From NCBI GenBank assembly GCA_003453835.1, contig DMMN01000235.1, forward strand, positions 1-12,651: a stretch of 12,651 nucleotides of DNA, written 5' to 3'. The stretch's first letter is position 1. Each line of letters opens with the position of its first letter. The notes beneath the pieces are model-generated. The model saw nothing but the letters and a program-made list of their open reading frames with translations, made no database searches and was not told the DNA's origin. This DNA comes from Bacteroidota bacterium (GTDB lineage: Bacteria > Bacteroidota > Ignavibacteria > UBA10030). Made by a program: the position numbers and the translations under genes. Below are positions 6,821 to 12,651 of this stretch, one piece after another.

Positions 6821-9790
6821 CTAGAACCTATAACGTACTCCGACATCCGTTGCAAAGCCGTAGTATTCGATGTACGCCGGGTGGGTCAACGTATGACCGC
6901 GGAAGTTTTCGTCCCGTCTGTTGTTCAGGTTTGTCAGGTTGACGAAGATCTGTGCTCCCCAACCGAGCGTCTGCTGGAGTGTGAGATCCCAACGCGCATA
7001 GGCACCCGAAAAGTTATCGAGGATCGGCTCCAGACTGATGAAGGTTGTCTTGTCCGTCTGATAGAGATAGGATAAGCGGGCCGAGAAACCCTTGTAGTCA
7101 TAACCGAGCGTGATGTTGGCGATATGAGCGGGCTGATCCGGCATACGCGCCGTCCTCGAACTGTCTACAAGAAGTTTTGTGAAACGAAGCGGACGCGTGT
7201 TCGGGATGGGCGGACCATTGATCACAAAGAACAACTCCTTCTCGATCTCAGAGAAGATCCTGGTGTAGTTCACATTCAACACAAGACCTTGGAAGATCGA
7301 AGGCAAGAACCAAAAGTTCGTCTGCCAGTCGACCTCGAAGCCTCGGTACGTGGCCGGGGAGGGATTGTTGGTGTACGTGTCAATCTGCGGACTCGCATTC
7401 TGAAGCCAGTTTCCCGGAATATTGAGACCATCAGGGAGCGTTATACCCGGTTGGTAGAAGATCGTGCTCTGCATGATCAGATCGTCGATGGTCTTGTGGA
7501 AGCCGGCCACGGAAAACAGGCCGACGTAGTTCGCATAGACCGAGACGGCAGCATCGTAGTTCGTGGACCGGGCCGGCTTCAGGAGGGCGTTCGCGGCACG
7601 GATGTAGGATTGGTACACGTTGATTGACGTGATCGGAGCGTATTGAATGAAATCCGGTCGCGTCAACGTCACCGTCCGCGCCAATCGGATTTTCAGCCAG
7701 TCGGCCGGCTGAACGGTGAGGTGAACCATGGGGAGCCAGAATTCATTCTCGCGAACGTTCTCGAGCTCGGCGAGGTCTACCGGCTCTCCCTGGATGTTGT
7801 TCAGTGTAACCTCTCTGTACCGCTGCCCGTGGTACTTGGAGTAGTCCTTTTCCCAACGGATGCCGGGAAGGAGCGTGAGGTATTCTCCCAGATTGAATTC
7901 TGCCATGAAGTAACCTGCTTGATAACGCTCGATTCCGTCGTAGTCGCGTCCCCGCGAGCCGATCGCATACCTCAGCCACTCGGCGGTCCCATTCAAAGCA
8001 TCCGTCAGCTTGTTCATCGTCGCCGACTCAACTACGTAGCCGAGCGGATAATCGCCGTTCAGGAAATCGGAGCGTGTGTAATTACTGCTGAAGCGCCAAA
8101 TCGGGAGAAGACCGTATTTTCTTGCCGTCGTCGAGTCTGTCGAGAAGTTGAACTCATCGGGAAATTGTTGGCTCAGGCGTTTGAGCATGATCGTCAGGGG
8201 CTGGTTCAAACCCGTGCTGCTGCCGTACTGGAGCCCGTTTCGACCGTACTGATTCTCGTCGTTCGATCGGTCGAGCCATCTGAACTTCCCGCCCATCTTC
8301 AGATGACCGCTCACGAAATCGCCCAGATGAAACGGCATCTGAACGTTGAACTGAATAGAGGTCTGGTTTTCGTCACGTGTCGTATCATAGATGTACATCT
8401 CCGCTAATCCGGTGATGTTCGTATCCACGGTGGCATGCTGCGGGACCTCGTTCGCCATCGTCTCGTTCGTGACGCCGCTGAAGGCGGCATTCTCCTGAAC
8501 AAATGTCCACGTGCGATCTTCGGGATTGTTCGAACGTGAGGCCGTCTTCGCGAAGCTGACATCGTATCGAATCCAATCAAAATCCTGCTTGGCGCCCAGC
8601 GCCCCCGTGAAAAGGGACGTCGTTCCGCTTCGATCTTCCAGGTCGTAGTAGTGCCGGTTTGCATTGACGTTCATCCGGTTAATGCGGTACAAGCCGTCCC
8701 ACTGAAGCCGGTTGTAGAAAGAATTCGTCGTCACCTTTCCGTAGGGAATGCGGTAGTCGAGCAGGATGCTCGCACCGGTTCGGCCTCGTTTCACTTTCTC
8801 CTCCCTCAGGCTGATGTCTTGCACGGCGATGCCCGTAACGCCACCAACCTGAATCTCCCGATAGCCGCCGGAGAATTTGTCGGCGCTGCGGTCATAATGA
8901 TCGAGGTTCAGGGTGCCGATGATTCCGAGGTCACCGTCAATAAACCGGCTGCTTGCACTCGCACTAAGATTATAGTTGCCATAGTATTTTTGGAGCTGAT
9001 TGTACCCTCCCTGCATCGATGCGGTGGCCTGTAGCTCGTCGGGGGCCTCCTTCAACCTCAAATCGACCGTGCCACCGAGCGCATCGGCATCCATGTCCGG
9101 CGTGTTTGCCTTCTTCACCTCTATGCCATCAAGCATGTTGGAGGAGATCAGCGAGAGGTCCACGCTTCGATCATCTCCGCCGGTCGCCGGAACAATGACA
9201 CCATTGACGGTGACGGTGTTGTACTTCGGTGAGAGACCGCGTATGGCCACTTTCGTGGCCTCCCCGCCCCAGCGCTGGATGGAGACTCCGGGGAGACGCC
9301 CGATCGACTCGGCCGCGTTCACGTCCGGCAACTCTTTGATGCGAGCCTCGGAAACGATATTCGTGATGGTGTTTGAGGCAAGCTGCTGGTTGATGGCGGA
9401 CATCTGGCCCTGAGCCTGGGCCGTTACCACGACCGTCTCGCCGGTGATGGCCTGCGGCACCAGACGAAATTCCTGTTCAAGGGTGACGCCCTCGGCCACT
9501 GTTACTTCGAGGGCAACGGCAACATAACCGATGTACGATACTCTCAGCGTCTGCTTGCCCGCAGGGACGTTCCGCAGAGTGAACCTTCCCATCAGATCGG
9601 TCGCAGCCCCGATCCCGGTGTTCTGAATGAGAACATTCGCTCCGATGAGAGGTTCTCCCGTCTCCCTGTCAAAGATCCGCCCCCTGATGGAACCGGATCC
9701 CTGGGCATACAACGAATGGAGCGTCAAGAACAACATCAACAGAAAGCCACAACTGAGTTTACCGCGAACAGAGTGAATCCCAATGGTCAT
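6821..9790 (-). CDS. TonB-dependent outer-membrane receptor, carbohydrate type (not SusC-like)
   Basis: Encodes 989 residues; a strong ribosome site (AGGAGG, 9795-9800) lies four bases before the ATG. A signal peptide (about 1-30, ending SLYAQ) leads into a carboxypeptidase-regulatory-like domain (about 33-118: IRGRIFDRETGEPLIGANV, AGKQTLRVSYIGY). The plug follows (about 120-235) with ELPDVNAAESIGRLPGVSI, VAIRGLSPKYNTVTVNG and TPDMDADALGGTVDLRL. A large beta-barrel ends in GVRYRF with the usual C-terminal Phe. The plug wording matches the Xanthomonas/Caulobacter type of TonB receptor (TIGR01782-like) rather than SusC, and no SusD gene is beside it. It should import oligosaccharides across the outer membrane using TonB energy. 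It starts 21 bases after the GH5-like stop, so the two are probably cotranscribed. A 154-base gap follows before the beta-helix gene. The ligand is inferred to be a mannan or glucomannan oligosaccharide. Confidence 0.93.
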   Translation of the reverse strand: MTIGIHSVRGKLSCGFLLMLFLTLHSLYAQGSGSIRGRIFDRETGEPLIGANVLIQNTGIGAATDLMGRFTLRNVPAGKQTLRVSYIGYVAVALEVTVAEGVTLEQEFRLVPQAITGETVVVTAQAQGQMSAINQQLASNTITNIVSEARIKELPDVNAAESIGRLPGVSIQRWGGEATKVAIRGLSPKYNTVTVNGVIVPATGGDDRSVDLSLISSNMLDGIEVKKANTPDMDADALGGTVDLRLKEAPDELQATASMQGGYNQLQKYYGNYNLSASASSRFIDGDLGIIGTLNLDHYDRSADKFSGGYREIQVGGVTGIAVQDISLREEKVKRGRTGASILLDYRIPYGKVTTNSFYNRLQWDGLYRINRMNVNANRHYYDLEDRSGTTSLFTGALGAKQDFDWIRYDVSFAKTASRSNNPEDRTWTFVQENAAFSGVTNETMANEVPQHATVDTNITGLAEMYIYDTTRDENQTSIQFNVQMPFHLGDFVSGHLKMGGKFRWLDRSNDENQYGRNGLQYGSSTGLNQPLTIMLKRLSQQFPDEFNFSTDSTTARKYGLLPIWRFSSNYTRSDFLNGDYPLGYVVESATMNKLTDALNGTAEWLRYAIGSRGRDYDGIERYQAGYFMAEFNLGEYLTLLPGIRWEKDYSKYHGQRYREVTLNNIQGEPVDLAELENVRENEFWLPMVHLTVQPADWLKIRLARTVTLTRPDFIQYAPITSINVYQSYIRAANALLKPARSTNYDAAVSVYANYVGLFSVAGFHKTIDDLIMQSTIFYQPGITLPDGLNIPGNWLQNASPQIDTYTNNPSPATYRGFEVDWQTNFWFLPSIFQGLVLNVNYTRIFSEIEKELFFVINGPPIPNTRPLRFTKLLVDSSRTARMPDQPAHIANITLGYDYKGFSARLSYLYQTDKTTFISLEPILDNFSGAYARWDLTLQQTLGWGAQIFVNLTNLNNRRDENFRGHTLTHPAYIEYYGFATDVGVRYRF

Positions 9791-9811
9791 GTTACCTCCT
9801 CCCGGTCTCGG

Positions 9812-11653
9812 CTATTCCGCTTGCCGGTTCTCCTTGGATGTAAACGTGATCTCGATCCTGCTCACCTGTACTCCATCGTTCAGCAGGATCTTGACGTATT
9901 CTCCGTCCCTCGGAAGTTGTTCCGAGGTGAAAGTGACGGCGTCGAAGAATCCGTAGTCGTTCTTTACCATCGAAAACGTTGTCGCATGCAGCTTCAACTC
10001 ACTGAATGAACTTGGATTGCCTGCGATCCCGACCTGCACGCTGCTCCCATCCTTCACCCGAAACGCATCGACCCTGACAGCCCGCGCGATGCCCGCAATC
10101 TTGTAGACAACGTAGCTCCCTTCTTTTCCCGTCAATCTGCTTCTGTCTTCTTTTGCTTTTCGAATGTCCTGGTACGTCAGCAGGGACAACTCACCATCCT
10201 TCTGAAAGACCTTGTCGAATGACTCCATCTCGTCGATGAGCTTCTTGGTCATGACCTCGACCGGACCGACGACATCAGAATAATCGGAAGCGCCCGATTC
10301 GTTTCTCGCCTTGATTCTGTAGAAGTGGGTCTTGCCGAACTCCGCGCTTTCATCGCAGAACGAAGGCCGGTATTGAAATCTGCTCTCGTCGACATCCTCC
10401 GCAATGATCTTCCACGCTGTTGAGTCTTTCTCCCTTCGCTCGACGATGTATGACCGGGCTCCGACCGCACCTTGCCAGGAGATCGAGGAAACGTCGCTGA
10501 TCGTCAGCAACTTCGGTCTCTCCGGCAGGGGAAGGCGGGGAAGCGTGACTCCATCGATTTCGTACGCCTTCTCTCGAATGATGCTCAGCACCATTCGCTC
10601 GTCGTAGAACTCGCCATTCGGAAATCCCGGCCATCGATACGCCGCCACGTTGTTGTACTCATGGTGATGATAGAATCCCCCTTCTCTATTTCGATAGCGC
10701 AGACTCCACAACATCCCCCCGGCAAGACCCTGGTGGATGATGGTATCAGTGATCGCGCGAATGTCCTGGGTGGGAATAATGCCGTACTCCCCGATGACAT
10801 ACGGTTTCTTGCCCCGCGCAAACGACTGGTTGCTCACGATATGCTGCAGCGACACGCTTGCATCGCCGTAGTGATGAGTGGAAAGGATATCGATATTGGG
10901 ATCCTCCATCGCGTCCTGCGAAAGCTCTTTGGCATGGATCCCCTCGATGAGCAGATGATTCGCATCCAGGCTTTTGACGTACGCTGCGATTTCTCTGGTC
11001 CATGAGAACGGCGGCTCCAGCTCGTTTCCTGTCTCCCACGCCATGATCGCTTTGTCGTCTTTGTACGTGATCCCCGTAAAGGTATTCTTCCTATTGATCA
11101 GGAAACGGATGGTCTGCTTCATGTCGGCAATCAACTCCGGATCGGTCCAAAACGCATCCTTTTCCTTCCCTCTGAATGCGGCGTACTCGGCGGGGCCGCC
11201 CCACCACTTCCAGTTGTCGACGAACGGAATGATGAGCCGGATGCCCACCTCATTGGCAATCCGCACGACGTTGTCGAGAGCTCTGAAAGCGTCCTCGTTG
11301 AATTCCCCCGGACCTTCCACGTGACGGATGATTCCCGGCGCATCGTCTTGCCTCCGCACCGAAAGCACATACATGCGTGCGACTTTTCCACCAAGCTGTT
11401 TGATGGCTGTGAGCGCGTCCCGAATCTCGAATTCATCCGGAAGCCGCCAGGGATTCGTTCCGTCGAACGGAAGGTAGTCCTCCAAGTAGTGAAGATTCGG
11501 AATGTTGAACGATATGAAACGGAACTGACGGTCGCCTTCCATCAGCTTGTCGCCGCTTCGCGTCACAAAGTCTTTGAACTGCGCGCTCAGTTCTCCGAAG
11601 GGGAAAGAGGAGATCATAACGAATAGAAGCACTGTGCGTATGCTGCGATGCAT
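9812..11653 (-). CDS. Secreted GH5-like endo-beta-glycanase (probable beta-mannanase) with fibronectin III-like domain
   Basis: Encodes 613 residues from ATG 11653. The frame is open further upstream only through an ATT codon, and the signal peptide begins exactly at 11653 (MHRSIRTVLLFVMISSFPFG, then ELSAQ). No clear ribosome site precedes it. Residues about 27-375 form a clan GH-A (beta/alpha)8 domain: acid/base Glu211 in WETGNELEPP, STHHYGDA, nucleophile Glu289 in VIGEYG, and GGMLWSLRYRN. The 78-residue gap between the two Glu is short for GH5, so a related clan-A family is possible. Residues about 380-467 look like fibronectin III (ISWQGAVGARSYIVERRE, THFYRIKARN). About 470-613 is a beta-rich tail, perhaps carbohydrate-binding. 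The nearest resemblance I know is to mannan endo-1,4-beta-mannosidase/cellulase-like GH5 proteins. It is the first gene of the minus-strand run and should act outside the inner membrane; mannan specificity is inferred. Confidence 0.87.
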   Translation of the reverse strand: MHRSIRTVLLFVMISSFPFGELSAQFKDFVTRSGDKLMEGDRQFRFISFNIPNLHYLEDYLPFDGTNPWRLPDEFEIRDALTAIKQLGGKVARMYVLSVRRQDDAPGIIRHVEGPGEFNEDAFRALDNVVRIANEVGIRLIIPFVDNWKWWGGPAEYAAFRGKEKDAFWTDPELIADMKQTIRFLINRKNTFTGITYKDDKAIMAWETGNELEPPFSWTREIAAYVKSLDANHLLIEGIHAKELSQDAMEDPNIDILSTHHYGDASVSLQHIVSNQSFARGKKPYVIGEYGIIPTQDIRAITDTIIHQGLAGGMLWSLRYRNREGGFYHHHEYNNVAAYRWPGFPNGEFYDERMVLSIIREKAYEIDGVTLPRLPLPERPKLLTISDVSSISWQGAVGARSYIVERREKDSTAWKIIAEDVDESRFQYRPSFCDESAEFGKTHFYRIKARNESGASDYSDVVGPVEVMTKKLIDEMESFDKVFQKDGELSLLTYQDIRKAKEDRSRLTGKEGSYVVYKIAGIARAVRVDAFRVKDGSSVQVGIAGNPSSFSELKLHATTFSMVKNDYGFFDAVTFTSEQLPRDGEYVKILLNDGVQVSRIEITFTSKENRQAE

Positions 11654-11816
11654 AGGCAAGTCAGACAAGATCGCGTGTGGGCTATCTGCAGGTTTGATGG
11701 CGCGAGGTCGCGTTGGTGGAACAGGTCTCAATCCTGATGCCAGCGCTTGAAAGGGATTTCATGGTTTGGCCGTCGGAAAAGCGCCGAAAACACGTCGATG
11801 CAGCTTACTGTGTGAA

Positions 11817-11828
11817 GCAGAAGTCTGC
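11817..11828. repeat. Short perfect inverted repeat, possible operator
   Basis: GCAGA-AG-TCTGC is a perfect inverted repeat with a two-base centre, about 12 bases from the AT-rich island of the divergent promoter region. Its place next to the candidate minus-strand -10 fits a regulator site. Five-base arms also occur by chance, so this is only a candidate, and no regulator gene is visible in the window. Confidence 0.25.
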
Positions 11829-11961
11829 CGTTCAGTATCAATATAATAACGCTTAATCAAAATGATAAAATCGACCGCAGTGATCGGGAGAATGTCCCCT
11901 GCCTGCATCAATACTTCATAGTACGTTTTTTGCTGAGGGGGAGCATGACCATCGCGGCGTC

Positions 11962-11967
11962 GGAGAG
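11962..11967 (+). promoter_or_regulatory. Ribosome binding site choosing start 11970
   Basis: GGAGAG lies just ahead of the ATG at 11970, with four bases between GGAG and the ATG. The epimerase frame is closed upstream by TGA at 11946-11948, so 11970 is its first ATG. A stronger-looking site (GAGGGGGAGC) precedes an ATG at 11945 in a different frame. Confidence 0.55.
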
Positions 11968-11969
11968 AT

Positions 11970-12651
11970 ATGATTTTCTTTGCACCAAATTCACCCGGGC
12001 TTTCCGCAACCTTCGATTACCATCTGAACGAAAATCTCCTTTGCAAGTGGTACCCGCTGGTCATCGACGAGAAGTGTGGCGGGTACTTCACGAACATTAC
12101 ACACGACTGGCATCTCGCGCCCGAACAGGAAAAAATGATCGTGAGTCAGGCTCGCCATTTGTGGACGACATCCAAGGCGGCAGAGTTTACTCCGGATGGT
12201 TCCCAGTACGAAATGTTCGCGCGACATGGCCTGCGGTTCCTCAGAGACTTCATGTGGGACGAGAGGTTTGGCGGCTTCTACCAGATTCGCAGCCAGGAGG
12301 GTCGCTCTTCGGAATGCCGAGGGTGGGGCGAAGAAAAACGCACCCTCGGAAATGCGGTTGCCATCTACGGGCTTGCGGCATTGTACGCACGTACGCACGA
12401 TCCAGTCGCACTCGATCTTGCCAAGGAAGCCTTCGAGTGGCTGGAGACTCATGCACACGATCCCGAATATGACGGCTACTTCCAGTTTTTGACTCGCGAA
12501 GGCGAGCCGTTCGACGAGAACAGTCAGTACAGGTCGGTTGCCTCCGACATCCGTGAGGTCGGACTGAAGGACCAGAATTCCGCCGTCCATTTGCTGGAGG
12601 CTTACACCGAACTCTACCGCGTCTGGAAGGACAATTCACTGAGAGCCCGGC
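11970..12651 (+). CDS. AGE/cellobiose 2-epimerase-family enzyme, N-terminal part (truncated by window edge)
   Basis: The first 227 residues are present and the frame is open at the right edge; full-length relatives have about 400. It starts MIFFAPNSPGLSATFDYHL with no signal peptide, so it should be cytoplasmic. Conserved blocks are ENLLCKWYPLVIDEKCGGYF, SQARHLWTTSKAA (the Arg of the QAR-x-W motif), LRFLRDFMWDERFGGFY, GNAVAIYGLAALYA and DQNSAVHLLEAY (a candidate catalytic His). The remaining two catalytic His would lie beyond the edge. It is a clear paralogue of the N-terminal domain of the epimerase-GH26 fusion, matching it block by block. The family interconverts glucose and mannose at the reducing end of beta-1,4-disaccharides, or acts on N-acylglucosamine or free sugars. 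In this locus, mannobiose to mannosyl-glucose is the likeliest reaction (inference). It is transcribed divergently from the minus-strand genes. Confidence 0.88.
   Translation, partial: MIFFAPNSPGLSATFDYHLNENLLCKWYPLVIDEKCGGYFTNITHDWHLAPEQEKMIVSQARHLWTTSKAAEFTPDGSQYEMFARHGLRFLRDFMWDERFGGFYQIRSQEGRSSECRGWGEEKRTLGNAVAIYGLAALYARTHDPVALDLAKEAFEWLETHAHDPEYDGYFQFLTREGEPFDENSQYRSVASDIREVGLKDQNSAVHLLEAYTELYRVWKDNSLRAR

Larger units (their letters stand above)
11654..11969. promoter_or_regulatory. Divergent intergenic region holding promoters for both directions
   Basis: This 316-base gene-free stretch separates the minus-strand GH5-like gene from the plus-strand epimerase and must drive at least one of them. 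An AT-rich island (about 11838-11871) stands out from its GC-rich surroundings. Its minus strand holds a candidate promoter: TTATCA (11868-11863), 17 bases, TATATT (11845-11840), which would give a leader of roughly 180 bases for the GH5-like gene. The plus strand has TATAAT at 11842-11847 but no convincing -35. No riboswitch was recognised. Confidence 0.5.

Noticed and set aside
7643..8407. Plus-strand open frame of 254 codons opposite the TonB receptor
   Set aside because: It lies wholly within the beta-barrel coding region and has no motifs of its own.
11654..11731. Upstream extension of the GH5-like frame
   Set aside because: It would need an ATT start and adds a proline/arginine-rich lead before an otherwise complete signal peptide beginning at 11653.
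11945..12472. Plus-strand frame from ATG 11945 as a separate protein
   Set aside because: It overlaps the epimerase in another frame and shows an Arg/Ser-rich product without family features. The ribosome site is kept as a finding only.
11991..12590. Minus-strand open frame of 199 codons at the right end
   Set aside because: The plus strand here encodes the epimerase with conserved blocks; the minus frame is antisense.

Overview
The window (about 55% GC by eye) looks like part of a carbohydrate-utilisation locus from a member of the Bacteroidota / Ignavibacteria-like (FCB) lineage. The best lineage evidence is the protein encoded at 4129-6666. It ends in a canonical type IX secretion (type A) sorting domain containing the QNYPNPFNPTT motif, which is typical of Ignavibacteria, Kryptonia and related bacteria. 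A TonB-dependent outer-membrane receptor with a carboxypeptidase-regulatory-like front domain fits this. I cannot place the species.

Layout: six genes lie on the minus strand. In transcription order they are a secreted GH5-like endo-glycanase (9812-11653), a TonB-dependent receptor (6821-9790), a right-handed beta-helix protein with two beta-sandwich modules and a T9SS signal (4129-6666), a hairpin terminator (4051-4101), an RraA-like protein with a signal peptide (3144-3977), a lipoprotein fusing a cellobiose/mannobiose 2-epimerase-type domain to a GH26 beta-mannanase-type domain (783-3122), and the first 206 residues of a secreted GH9-type protein running off the left edge. A 316-base divergent intergenic region (11654-11969) separates this block from one plus-strand gene. 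That gene is a second AGE/cellobiose 2-epimerase-family enzyme, without a signal peptide, running off the right edge.

Working model (inference): the locus degrades beta-mannan or glucomannan. GH5, GH26 and GH9 enzymes outside the inner membrane would cut the backbone, the TonB receptor would import oligosaccharides, and 2-epimerases would convert mannobiose-type ends to mannosyl-glucose for later phosphorolysis. The most unusual item is the epimerase-GH26 fusion on one lipoprotein, paired with a separate, apparently cytoplasmic epimerase across the divergent promoter region. The exported RraA-like protein and the beta-helix protein have no obvious role in this pathway and are the least explained parts. 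No SusD, GH130 phosphorylase, sugar permease or regulator is visible here. No tRNA, rRNA, CRISPR array or insertion sequence was seen.
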